Below, piece by piece: positions 7,162 to 15,711 of a DNA stretch of 40,232 bases. The position numbers and the translations under genes were made by a program. Every line of letters starts with the position of its first letter. Position 1 is the stretch's first letter. The notes beneath the pieces were generated by a model. That model searched no databases. It had not been told where the DNA came from and saw nothing but the letters and a program-made list of their open reading frames with translations. Origin of the DNA: an uncultured Eubacterium sp. (GTDB taxonomy: Bacteria > Bacillota_A > Clostridia > Lachnospirales > Lachnospiraceae); assembly GCA_910589045.1 (NCBI GenBank), contig CAJUSH010000002.1:69164-109395 (forward strand), written 5' to 3'.

Positions 7162-8034
7162 TCAGCTCTTCTTTATATGCTCATGGGTAAAAAGATGCTC
7201 CTGGCAGTACTCGTAGCTGCCCTCGCACTTTGAACAGAAGCGGAACTCAAGCGAGGGGTCGTCAAGATCCGTTCTCCCGCACACGCTGCATTTATGCTTG
7301 TAGAGCGCCCCGTCGGCCCGGCGCATCTGGGGCGGTCTTGTCTGCGCCCGGAAATCCCGCTTCCGTTTGATCTCCGAGGGCGATACCCTCCGGTAATCCC
7401 GCGTGGAGAGGAAGAAGATCAGGAAATTCATGAGGGACATCACGATCATGATCCGCCCGGTCCAGCTCGTCTGCAGGAAGCTTAAAGCTATCATAGCCGC
7501 ATAGAGCACCGCCAGCCACTTAATCTTGACCGGAATGATAAAGTAGAGCATCATCTGCATTTCCGGATAGCACAGGGCAAAGGCGAGGAAAATCGAGAGG
7601 TTGATATAGTTCGTGCTCACCGCGTAGCCCATCCGGTATGCCTCGCCTATGCCCAAAAACCGCATGACTATATGCATGATCATAACGCCCGCCACCGTAA
7701 AGATCACACCGCCGAAAATATACGCGTTAAAGCGGAACGTCCCCCAGGTTCGCTCCAGGGCATTTCCAAGCTGATAGTACAGCATCATCATGATGACATA
7801 GAAAAACACGTTCGAGAGGGAGGGCGGCATCACGACCCAGGTCACAAGACGCCACACCTGTCCCCGCAGCACCATCGCCGGATCAAGCATGAGAAACTCC
7901 AGAATGGGAAGCCCCGTGAACACCTCCGTATAATAGCACATGTATCCGATGGCATAGCCGATGATCAGCCACTTGCTCAGATTCGGGATCGCATAGCGCC
8001 CGAACTTCCGCTCCAGTTTATTCAAATAGTTCAT
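7162..8034 (-). CDS. Rhomboid-like membrane protein without protease motif, with C-terminal Cys/His domain
   Basis: 290 residues with about six hydrophobic segments (about 20-38, 70-90, 104-127, 142-168, 172-187, 193-211). The overall rhomboid pattern is recognisable: WRLVTWVVMP before the second helix and the loop motif ALERTWG (ExxWG). The catalytic GxSG motif and the partner histidine in a later helix are not visible, so this looks like a derlin/iRhom-type pseudoprotease. The cytosolic tail has a probable zinc site: CSVC (249, 252), CSKC (267, 270), then Cys277, His280, His284 and His286. ATG 8034 follows AGGAG. A strong own promoter lies about 180 bp upstream. The role could be binding or escorting membrane proteins; this is inference. 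Confidence 0.7.
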   Translation of the reverse strand: MNYLNKLERKFGRYAIPNLSKWLIIGYAIGYMCYYTEVFTGLPILEFLMLDPAMVLRGQVWRLVTWVVMPPSLSNVFFYVIMMMLYYQLGNALERTWGTFRFNAYIFGGVIFTVAGVMIMHIVMRFLGIGEAYRMGYAVSTNYINLSIFLAFALCYPEMQMMLYFIIPVKIKWLAVLYAAMIALSFLQTSWTGRIMIVMSLMNFLIFFLSTRDYRRVSPSEIKRKRDFRAQTRPPQMRRADGALYKHKCSVCGRTDLDDPSLEFRFCSKCEGSYEYCQEHLFTHEHIKKS

Positions 8035-8436
8035 GGTCGTCTCCTTTTTTACCAATCTATGGCAGCGCCGTCCTTCGCCGGCCGCTAACCACCCTCCCGC
8101 ATGTTTGGACCGCGGTACGTATCCGCACCTAAACCGCCGGAAAACCGCATCATCCGATACCATCCGGACACATTTCCACGATCCTGCGCGAAAGGTCATT
8201 CGTACCGTACACTAGGGTTCAGTATAAAAATTTTGGTCTCATTTGTCAATGTCCACATAAACTCTTTATAAAAAGTTTAGATTTTGGGTGTTGTTTTTTG
8301 TCGGAAGCTGTCATATAATGTACCTTGTTTTCAGTTCAAATAGAACTACTTTATAATAGGTAATTATTGGTAATTCGTAATTGTCCCGGAGTCAGACGCC
8401 GGACAATTACCTCAATAAAAGGGAGTGACAAACCAT
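8035..8436. other. Divergent regulatory region between rhomboid-like gene and activase gene
   Basis: A 402-bp non-coding stretch. Leftward promoter: TTGACA (8244-8249), 17 bp, TATACT (8221-8226), giving a leader of about 180 nt in front of the rhomboid-like gene. Rightward promoter: TTGTTT (8291-8296), 17 bp, TATAAT (8314-8319); a further TATAAT is at 8352-8357. The right half contains the hairpin described separately. An upstream in-frame extension of the rhomboid-like ORF across 8035-8199 has unusual composition and no support as coding. Confidence 0.6.
8378..8410 (+). promoter_or_regulatory. Leader hairpin just upstream of the activase ribosome binding site
   Basis: GTAATTGTCC (8378-8387) and GGACAATTAC (8401-8410) form a perfect 10-bp stem with a 13-nt loop, ten bases before the GGGAG of the activase gene. 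No T-run follows, so it is not a normal terminator. It could stabilise the message or modulate translation start. Confidence 0.5.
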
Positions 8437-11400
8437 ATGAGTACAAATCTTTATAAGCTGGGTATCGATATCGGCTCTACAACCGTAAAGGTCGCACTGC
8501 TGGACGAAAAGGATGCGCTGCTCTTTGCAGACTATGAGCGGCACTTTGCCAACATACGCGAGACGCTGACCTCGCTTTTAAAACGGATGAAGGATTCTCT
8601 GGGCGAGCTTCACGTGGCGCCCATGATCACCGGCTCCGGCGGTCTCACACTCGCAAAGCATCTGGAAATACCCTTTGTGCAGGAGGTAATCAGCGTCTCC
8701 ACCGCACTGACCCACTACGCCCCTCAGACGGATGTTGCCATCGAGCTGGGCGGCGAGGACGCAAAAATCATCTATTTCGAGGGCGGAAACGTAGAACAGC
8801 GCATGAACGGCATCTGCGCCGGCGGAACCGGGTCCTTCATCGACCAGATGGCTTCCCTGATCCGGACGGACGCCGCAGGCTTAAATGAATACGCGAAAAG
8901 CTACAAGGCCATCTACCCGATCGCGGCGCGCTGCGGCGTGTTCGCCAAGAGCGACATTCAGCCCCTCATCAACGAGGGCGCTACCAGGGAGGACCTCGCC
9001 GCATCCATCTTCCAGGCAGTGGTAAACCAGACCATCAGCGGACTTGCCTGCGGCAAACCCATCCGGGGACATGTGGCATTTCTCGGCGGGCCCCTGCACT
9101 TCCTCAGTGAGCTAAAGGCCGCGTTTATCCGCACGCTGAAGCTGGACGATACACACGCCATTACGCCGGACAACTCCCATCTCTTCGCGGCCATCGGCTC
9201 GGCGTTAAACTGCAAGGAAGCGCACGCTACCACCCTAAACGCGCTTCTGGAGCGCCTCACGGGTGAAATCCGCATGGAATTTGAGGTAGCGCGCATGGAG
9301 CCGCTGTTTGCATCCCGGGAGGAATTTGACGAATTTCTGGAGCGCCACAGCAGACATCGTGTAGAGACTGCCGAGCTCTCGGACTATCACGGAAACTGCT
9401 ACCTTGGTATCGACGCCGGAAGCACCACTACAAAGGTTGCCCTCGTGGGTGAGGACGGCCGGCTTTTATACTCCTTTTACAGCAACAACAACGGCAGCCC
9501 CCTGACGACCGCCATCCGCTCCATGAAGGAGATCTACGAAAAATTACCGAAGGATGCACAGATCGTACACTCCTGCTCCACCGGCTACGGCGAAGCGCTC
9601 ATTAAGGCCGCCCTGCAGCTGGACGAGGGTGAGGTGGAGACAATCTCCCACTACTACGCCGCCGCGTTCTTTAATCCAAAGGTGGACTGCATTCTCGACA
9701 TCGGCGGACAGGACATGAAGTGCATCAAAATCCGGGACCGCACGGTGGACAGCGTGCAGCTAAACGAGGCATGCTCCTCCGGCTGCGGCTCCTTCATCGA
9801 GACCTTTGCAAAATCCTTAAACTACAGCATCGAGGATTTCGCGGCGGAGGCGCTCTTTGCAGAGCACCCCATCGACCTTGGCACCCGCTGTACCGTATTT
9901 ATGAATTCCAAGGTGAAGCAGGCCCAGAAGGAAGGCGCATCCGTGGCGGATATCTCTGCCGGGCTCGCCTACTCCGTCATCAAAAACGCGCTCTTTAAGG
10001 TCATCAAGCTCTCCGACCCCTCACAGCTCGGAAAGCATGTGGTCGTCCAGGGCGGCACTTTCTACAACAACGCGGTGCTGCGAAGCTTTGAGCGCATCGC
10101 CGGCGTTACGGCGGTGCGCCCCGACATTGCGGGCATCATGGGTGCCTTCGGCGCGGCTTTAATCGCCAGGGAACGCTTTCACGCGGGCGGGGACAAACCC
10201 ACCTCCATGCTCTCCATCGGGGAAATCCTTGCCATGAAATACGACACAAAGCTCACCCGCTGCCAGGGCTGCACGAACCACTGTCTGCTCACGGTCAACC
10301 GCTTTGGCGGCGAGCGCCGCTACATTACCGGAAACCGCTGTGAACGCGGGCTTGGAAAGGAGAAGAACAAGGACAACATTCCAAACCTTTTCGAGTTCAA
10401 AAACAAGCTACTGTTTGACTATGAGCCGCTCTCCGAAAAGGAAGCCGCACGCGGCAGTGTGGGCATTCCCCGGGTGCTGAATTTTTACGAGAACTTCCCT
10501 TTCTGGGCGATGTTTTTCAAAACGCTGAAATTCCGCGTCCTGTTAAGCCCCCAGTCCACCCGGGATATCTACGAGCTTGGTATTGAATCCATCCCCAGCG
10601 AATCCGAGTGCTACCCGGCAAAGCTCGCCCACGGCCATATCGCCTGGCTGATCGCGCACAGGGCGGACTGGATTTTTTACCCGTGCATCCCCTACGAGCG
10701 CAACGAGTTCCCGGATGCCAACAACAACTACAACTGCCCCATCGTCACCTCCTACGCGGAAAATATTAAAAACAATGTGGACGAGATCACCTCGGGAGAT
10801 GTTCGTTTCTTAAATCCGTTTTTAACTTTTGCCAGCCGTGAGGCATTGACGGAGAAGCTTTGTGAGGTATTTGCAAAAGAATTTTCCATCCCCGCTGACG
10901 AGATCACCCGCGCGGTGCGCGCAGGCTGGGTGGAGCTGGCCCGCGTCCGCCATCTCATGCAGAAGAAGGGCGAGGAAACACTACGCTATCTTGCACACAC
11001 GGGCAGACACGGTATCGTCCTTGCCGGCCGCCCCTACCACGTAGACCCCGAGATCAACCACGGCATTCCGGAGCTCATCAGCTCCTACGGCATCGCCGTG
11101 CTCACGGAGGATTCCATCTCCCATCTCGGCAAGGTGGAACGGCCGCTGATCGTCATGGACCAGTGGATGTACCACTCCCGCCTCTACGCGGCGGCAAACT
11201 ATGTGAAGAAAACGGAAAATCTGGACCTCATCCAGCTCAACTCCTTCGGCTGCGGTCTGGATGCGGTGACCACCGACTGCGTCAGCGACATTCTGACAAA
11301 ATCCGGAAAAATTTACACCTGCTTAAAGATCGATGAGGTGAACAACCTGGGTGCTGCCCGCATCCGCGTGCGCTCCCTGCTGGCGGCCATCCGCGTGCGC

Positions 11401-12687
11401 AAAAACACGCCAAAAGCCCGGGACATCGTCCCTTCCAGCCACGACCGCGTAATCTTTACCGAAAAGATGCGCGAGGATTACACGATTTTGTGTCCTCAGA
11501 TGTCACCGATTCATTTTGATTTGCTGCTCCCGGCCTTCCGCTCGGCGGGCTACAACCTTGTAATCCCGGAGGTATCCGCCCAGGAGGCGGTCAACTCCGG
11601 CCTGCGCTACGTGAACAACGATGCCTGCTACCCTTCCCTCATCGTCGTAGGACAGCTCATGCACGCCATCGAGAGCGGGAGCTATGACCTGGATAAAACC
11701 GCTGTAATCATCTCCCAGACGGGCGGCGGCTGCCGCGCCAGCAACTACATCGGCTTTTACCGCCGTGCGCTGGAAAAGGCGGGCTACCCGCAGATTCCGG
11801 TCATCTCCATCAACATGGTCGGACTGGAGAAAAATCCCGGCTTTACCTTCACGCCGAAGCTCCTGCAGCGGGGACTCTACGCCGCCGTTTTCGGTGATAT
11901 TTTCATGCGGTGCGTCTATGCGACGCGCCCCTACGAGAAGGTAAAGGGCTCCGCAAACAAGCTGCACCGCAAGTGGAAGCGTCGGGTGACGCAGTTTGTC
12001 TCCGGGGAAAAGATGCTTTCCCACCGCAAATTCAACTGGATGTGCCGACAGATCATCAAAGAGTTTGACGAGCTGCCCCGCACCGATGTGAAAAAGCCCC
12101 GGGTCGGCATCGTCGGGGAAATTTTAGTCAAATTCCACCCCGAGGCCAACAACCATCTCGCAGACCTTTTGGAGGCGGAGGGCGCAGAAGCCGTCGTTCC
12201 CGACCTTTTGGACTTTTTGCTCTACTGCCTATACAACAACAAATTTAAGGCCGAGGAGCTTGGCATGAGCAAAAAAGCCGCCCACACCTCACTGCTCGGC
12301 ATTAAGGCCCTGGAATTTCTGCGGTCTGCGGCACGCTCCGCATTTGAGAAAAGCGTGCACTTTGACCCTCCGGCGCGCATCGAGGAGCTGGCAAAATACG
12401 CGGCGCCCATCGTGTCCATCGGCAACCAGACCGGAGAGGGATGGTTTTTGACCGGTGAAATGATGGAGCTGATCCACACGGGGGCGAAAAACATCGTGTG
12501 CACCCAGCCCTTCGCCTGCCTGCCGAACCACATCGTAGGCAAAGGCGTCATCAAGAAGATCCGCCACCGCTATCCCGAGGCGAACATCGTCGCCATCGAC
12601 TACGATCCCGGCGCCAGCGAGGTCAACCAGCTCAACCGGATTAAGCTGATGTTATCAACCGCACAGAAAAACTTAAATAACGATTAA
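8437..12687 (+). CDS. Giant fused acyl-CoA dehydratase activase-like protein (two activase domains + DUF2229 + HgdB-like region)
   Basis: 1,416 residues. Two ASKHA ATPase domains of the BadF/BcrA/HgdC type lie in tandem: GIDIGSTTVK near residue 10 and GIDAGSTTTK near 322. Each has both cysteine motifs that hold the bridging [4Fe-4S] cluster in HgdC dimers (GICAGGTGSF and RCGVFAKSD; EACSSGCGSF and RCTVFMNSK). Then come a CQGCTNHC cluster motif near 608, a DUF2229 region (about 680-900), and a C-terminal part (about 1000-1400) resembling dehydratase subunit HgdB. HgdC proteins inject an electron into 2-hydroxyacyl-CoA dehydratases using ATP. This fused form has no dehydratase gene beside it, so its partner and substrate are unknown. 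ATG 8437 follows GGGAG; a GTG at 8425 is the alternative. Confidence 0.85.
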   Translation: MSTNLYKLGIDIGSTTVKVALLDEKDALLFADYERHFANIRETLTSLLKRMKDSLGELHVAPMITGSGGLTLAKHLEIPFVQEVISVSTALTHYAPQTDVAIELGGEDAKIIYFEGGNVEQRMNGICAGGTGSFIDQMASLIRTDAAGLNEYAKSYKAIYPIAARCGVFAKSDIQPLINEGATREDLAASIFQAVVNQTISGLACGKPIRGHVAFLGGPLHFLSELKAAFIRTLKLDDTHAITPDNSHLFAAIGSALNCKEAHATTLNALLERLTGEIRMEFEVARMEPLFASREEFDEFLERHSRHRVETAELSDYHGNCYLGIDAGSTTTKVALVGEDGRLLYSFYSNNNGSPLTTAIRSMKEIYEKLPKDAQIVHSCSTGYGEALIKAALQLDEGEVETISHYYAAAFFNPKVDCILDIGGQDMKCIKIRDRTVDSVQLNEACSSGCGSFIETFAKSLNYSIEDFAAEALFAEHPIDLGTRCTVFMNSKVKQAQKEGASVADISAGLAYSVIKNALFKVIKLSDPSQLGKHVVVQGGTFYNNAVLRSFERIAGVTAVRPDIAGIMGAFGAALIARERFHAGGDKPTSMLSIGEILAMKYDTKLTRCQGCTNHCLLTVNRFGGERRYITGNRCERGLGKEKNKDNIPNLFEFKNKLLFDYEPLSEKEAARGSVGIPRVLNFYENFPFWAMFFKTLKFRVLLSPQSTRDIYELGIESIPSESECYPAKLAHGHIAWLIAHRADWIFYPCIPYERNEFPDANNNYNCPIVTSYAENIKNNVDEITSGDVRFLNPFLTFASREALTEKLCEVFAKEFSIPADEITRAVRAGWVELARVRHLMQKKGEETLRYLAHTGRHGIVLAGRPYHVDPEINHGIPELISSYGIAVLTEDSISHLGKVERPLIVMDQWMYHSRLYAAANYVKKTENLDLIQLNSFGCGLDAVTTDCVSDILTKSGKIYTCLKIDEVNNLGAARIRVRSLLAAIRVRKNTPKARDIVPSSHDRVIFTEKMREDYTILCPQMSPIHFDLLLPAFRSAGYNLVIPEVSAQEAVNSGLRYVNNDACYPSLIVVGQLMHAIESGSYDLDKTAVIISQTGGGCRASNYIGFYRRALEKAGYPQIPVISINMVGLEKNPGFTFTPKLLQRGLYAAVFGDIFMRCVYATRPYEKVKGSANKLHRKWKRRVTQFVSGEKMLSHRKFNWMCRQIIKEFDELPRTDVKKPRVGIVGEILVKFHPEANNHLADLLEAEGAEAVVPDLLDFLLYCLYNNKFKAEELGMSKKAAHTSLLGIKALEFLRSAARSAFEKSVHFDPPARIEELAKYAAPIVSIGNQTGEGWFLTGEMMELIHTGAKNIVCTQPFACLPNHIVGKGVIKKIRHRYPEANIVAIDYDPGASEVNQLNRIKLMLSTAQKNLNND

Positions 12688-12702
12688 ATTTTTGATACTA
12701 TA

Positions 12703-12763
12703 TCAGCCACAGATGCTACGACATTATGACGGTACCTTTCGTTTTCGTAACACCTGTGGCTGA
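12703..12763. terminator. Long inverted repeat between convergent genes
   Basis: TCAGCCACAGATGCTACGA (12703-12721) pairs with 12745-12763 over 19 bases with two mismatches, around a 23-nt loop. It lies between the convergent activase and nuclease genes and may serve as a terminator for both, although there is no long T-run. It also marks the border where the AT-richer region begins. Confidence 0.5.
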
Positions 12764-12816
12764 AAATATCCGTAAACAGAATACTTGTTATCATTTTCGT
12801 TTTCAAAAAATGCTTC

Positions 12817-13563
12817 TCACAGTATTTTAGGCTGATGAATCACGATATGTATTTGCTTCCCTTTTACTTTATTCTCATAAATGCTTCGGAACAGCTGAGG
12901 GTTCTCAATGATCTTTTCCTTATCATAGATAAAGAAATAAATATGCTCTGCACCGTAATGCACCATATCCACTTCAATTTCTTCCGTCAGCTTCTTGAGC
13001 TTCATATTATTTCTGGTGCACTTTACTTCGATTACATGTTCGGCATCCAGAAAAATATCGGTCCGCACGGTATGATACCCGGTATCTTCACTGACTTCAG
13101 CCCTTGCAAGTGGATAAAGCGGTTTCAGATATGCATAAAGCAGATGCTGAACATCATATTCATTCCGGATTTTCAGTTCCGACAGCTGTTCTTTCCGGAT
13201 TCCGCCGCGCTTGTGAGGCGGCCGTTCCAAAAGACTTTCCAAAAAAAGATAATAGTTATCAAGGACGGTAAGCAGATGGTCGTCCGCAGGGGAACCGGTC
13301 ATAATCTCTTCCAGATATTTGATGACTCGTTTCGCTGCGGCATCAAGCTGCTCCCTGGTTTCTTTATCTGAATATTCATTTACGGGATAATAGGCCCGCT
13401 GTTCCAGCTCCATCAGACATTGTGGATCAAAGTCCAGTGTCTTCAAAAAATTTCTCAAACCACTCAGCAAAAGGGAAAATTCCTGACCGTCTTTTACATT
13501 TTTCAATCGTGTTACAGCATCCTGTATACTCATTACAGTTATATTATTTATACTAGAAAACAT
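12817..13563 (-). CDS. DpnII/MboI-type PD-(D/E)xK nuclease domain protein, partner of the adjacent ATPase
   Basis: About 248 residues. The N-terminal half is helical. The C-terminal half carries a restriction-endonuclease-like core: RNEYDVQHLLYAYLKPLYP, then RTDIFLD (Asp177 if counted from the longest start at 13587), then VIEVKCTR (Glu187, Lys189), the PD-D-ExK triad. The spacing and the leading EYDVQ helix resemble the REase_DpnII-MboI family, which is found in restriction enzymes and in nuclease effectors. I choose ATG 13563, which lies 5 bases beyond the ATPase stop and downstream of GGGGAGG; the spacing is long, and 13587 or 13533 are alternatives. Composition is AT-richer than the chromosome around it. 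The tight pairing with an ATPase suggests one functional unit, plausibly anti-phage. Cleavage activity is inferred. Confidence 0.7.
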   Translation of the reverse strand: MFSSINNITVMSIQDAVTRLKNVKDGQEFSLLLSGLRNFLKTLDFDPQCLMELEQRAYYPVNEYSDKETREQLDAAAKRVIKYLEEIMTGSPADDHLLTVLDNYYLFLESLLERPPHKRGGIRKEQLSELKIRNEYDVQHLLYAYLKPLYPLARAEVSEDTGYHTVRTDIFLDAEHVIEVKCTRNNMKLKKLTEEIEVDMVHYGAEHIYFFIYDKEKIIENPQLFRSIYENKVKGKQIHIVIHQPKIL

Positions 13564-13568
13564 CGATA

Positions 13569-14750
13569 TTAGTGAGCGCCTCCCCATCGCAAATAAAACA
13601 GAAACAACGGATCTAAGATAAACAGACTCCCTTCCTTCCAGTCAAGTACCTTAAATATATCCTCCCGTCCATACAAAAGCTCTTTCAGCTTTGCCAGGCT
13701 TTCCCGAATCATCTGCGGAGAAGGCTTTTTACAGCCGTCTGCAAGCAGACGGTAGATCCGCTCTTTTACATCTTCAAACTCCAGCTTCATAATGGGCGGA
13801 TTTTCTGCAATGGATTTTACAATCAATTCATAAATATCGCACTCCTGTCCATCGACAGTCCGGAAGGTATTCCGGCTCTTACCTCGGGTATTTGGCCCTT
13901 TCCGCATCAAAGATACCACATCGCCATATTCAAAGTTTGCGGTAGTATAGCGATATGCGGTTTCCAAAATTTCCTGTCGAACCTCCCTGTTTTCTTCTCC
14001 GGACATTTCCAGCATCGTACAGATGTTCAGACAGATATACTGCATCAGCTGAGGAGAAGAAAGGCTTTCCACTGCAATCTGTTCTGCAATAGAGTCTTCA
14101 ATAGACATTTCCAGCTTTCCAAAACCCAGCTTTGCAATCTCTTTTAAATCGTCCACCTTCCACGCATCCATGTTGATCAGGCTCAGGCGCCCGGAAAGAT
14201 CTGCATTCTGCCGGATCGCTTCATCTGCCCGATGAGGGAGAGATACAACAACAGCTTTAAATTCCCTGCGGATGGCATCCTTTAGCTGCTGTGCAATCTG
14301 CATTCGTTTTCCTTCCGGGGCATAGTGGAAGTCATCTATGACCAGAACCAGATTATGTTCTCTGTAATATTCAATAATCTTATCCTTGGTAAGCGAAAAG
14401 ATTTCCTTTTTCGTATATTTATCGCTGGTGCTGGGGATCTGTTTTTCAGATGCAAACTGACCCTCGTATGCGAGTCCTGCTTTGGCAGAAATCAGCTTCC
14501 AGAAATCCGTATCTTCATCAAAGTCCGCTCCGGAAACTTCCACGATATGCTCAAACCCAATGACCTTTTCGCACAGGATAGTCTTTCCCATTTTGGAAGG
14601 GCCTATCAGCGAAGTTAAAAATCCGGATACTTTGATAGCCTGCATCAACCGAAATTCATAAGGCAAATCGGAAATGGCAGATTTTCGTGATATATAGGTG
14701 TACTCCGGAAATGCCCCGGGACGGAAAACATCTTCTGCTCTGAGTTCCAT
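13569..14750 (-). CDS. AAA/STAND-type ATPase paired with nuclease
   Basis: 393 residues. Walker A is GPSKMGKT (about 50-57) and Walker B is LVLVIDDFHY (about 135-144). A helical lid follows (AWKVDDLKEIAKLGFGKL), resembling Orc/Cdc6 or AAA_16-like STAND ATPases. The C-terminus contains a winged-helix-like part ending in FILDPLFLFYLRW, common in this ATPase group. There is no membrane segment or methyltransferase motif. The start is ATG 14750, seven bases after AGGAGG; an ATG two codons upstream is too close to it. A -10 box (TATAAT) lies just upstream. The nuclease gene begins right at its end. It may act as sensor or switch for the nuclease; this is inference from gene order. Confidence 0.75.
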   Translation of the reverse strand: MELRAEDVFRPGAFPEYTYISRKSAISDLPYEFRLMQAIKVSGFLTSLIGPSKMGKTILCEKVIGFEHIVEVSGADFDEDTDFWKLISAKAGLAYEGQFASEKQIPSTSDKYTKKEIFSLTKDKIIEYYREHNLVLVIDDFHYAPEGKRMQIAQQLKDAIRREFKAVVVSLPHRADEAIRQNADLSGRLSLINMDAWKVDDLKEIAKLGFGKLEMSIEDSIAEQIAVESLSSPQLMQYICLNICTMLEMSGEENREVRQEILETAYRYTTANFEYGDVVSLMRKGPNTRGKSRNTFRTVDGQECDIYELIVKSIAENPPIMKLEFEDVKERIYRLLADGCKKPSPQMIRESLAKLKELLYGREDIFKVLDWKEGSLFILDPLFLFYLRWGGAH

Positions 14751-14995
14751 GTGCATACCTCCTAATCTGTTTTACCCATTATAACACATTTTTAACCGAT
14801 TTAAACCTTTTTATCATAGACAACCATTTCTTCCTATTGTTTCAAGTATCTCAAAATATTGTGACATACAACGGCTAAGCATAAGCCTTTCTCTTTTCAA
14901 CCAAACACTTTTGTAACTTGCGCAAAGAGTTTTAACATCCGCAAGCTGCAATTTCTCCAGAGCCGACGTACCACGGAGTACAATACAGTCAATCC

Positions 14996-15031
14996 AAAAA
15001 GCCAAACCGCTGTTACCCGGTTTGGCTTTTT
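14996..15031. terminator. Strong bidirectional terminator
   Basis: AAAAAGCCAAACC (14996-15008) pairs perfectly with GGTTTGGCTTTTT (15019-15031) around a 10-nt loop, with A and T tracts on both sides. It ends the gene at 15037-15633 and separates it from the ATPase/nuclease pair. From here to 14751 no convincing gene is seen. Confidence 0.85.
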
Positions 15032-15036
15032 CCGGT

Positions 15037-15633
15037 TCATATGAGAGCCGGTTCATTTACCTTTGATACAAACAACAGACATACGACCTGATAGACCAGG
15101 TATATGAGAAACATCTCTGCCAGCGTAAAGAGATTCGGAACAATCGCCCCCGCAAAGCCGCACGATATATCCATTGTTGCAAACAAAATATCGATGTTTC
15201 CCTGCGCTGACGCAATCCGGTCTAACGCATCCATTCCCGTCAGTCTCATGATGATTTCTGCCACCGCCACATACAGCCTGCCCGAGTAAACATCAAAGAC
15301 AATGAACAGACACACGGTCGCGCCAAATACCAGCAGAAGCTTTTTCAGAAAACCCCTCCATCCTTCCCGAAATCTTTCGTCTGCTCCCGCAAAATTATGC
15401 AGATGCATAAAATTGACATTCCGCAAAACGGCGATTACAACCCCAAGCAAAATCGCCAGCAGAAACCCGCAGCCGACTGGTGCGGTCATAAAATCAATGA
15501 AAACCGACTGCTTTCTCTCAATGGACGGATTCAAATAAAAATGCAGCTCATAAGAAACCCCCATCGCATGAAAGATGCACAGCAGTATGTATGCACCTGA
15601 TACCCATGCTAAATTTCCAAGTATTTTCCTCAT
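15037..15633 (-). CDS. Unknown four-helix membrane protein
   Basis: 198 residues with about four hydrophobic segments (6-28, 50-70, 98-118, 160-190). A cytosolic or external loop lies between helices 1 and 2 (YELHFYLNPSIERKQ). I do not recognise a family. ATG 15633 follows GGGAGG. Downstream is a strong terminator, and upstream, 78 bp away, is the secreted-protein gene reading the same way; the two may be co-transcribed. Base composition is intermediate between the AT-rich island and the host. Could be an ABC-transporter-like or immunity-type membrane protein, but nothing in the sequence decides this. Confidence 0.6.
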   Translation of the reverse strand: MRKILGNLAWVSGAYILLCIFHAMGVSYELHFYLNPSIERKQSVFIDFMTAPVGCGFLLAILLGVVIAVLRNVNFMHLHNFAGADERFREGWRGFLKKLLLVFGATVCLFIVFDVYSGRLYVAVAEIIMRLTGMDALDRIASAQGNIDILFATMDISCGFAGAIVPNLFTLAEMFLIYLVYQVVCLLFVSKVNEPALI

Positions 15634-15711
15634 AAAGCCTCCCTTCTCCGCCTAATTTTATAACATCCTTTCTTAGTCTGCTTTCAATCAACAATCTGAT
15701 ATTTTTAAAGT

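Noticed and set aside
14814..15056. 80-residue minus-strand ORF
   Set aside because: It runs through the strong terminator at 14996-15031 and overlaps the end of the membrane-protein gene.
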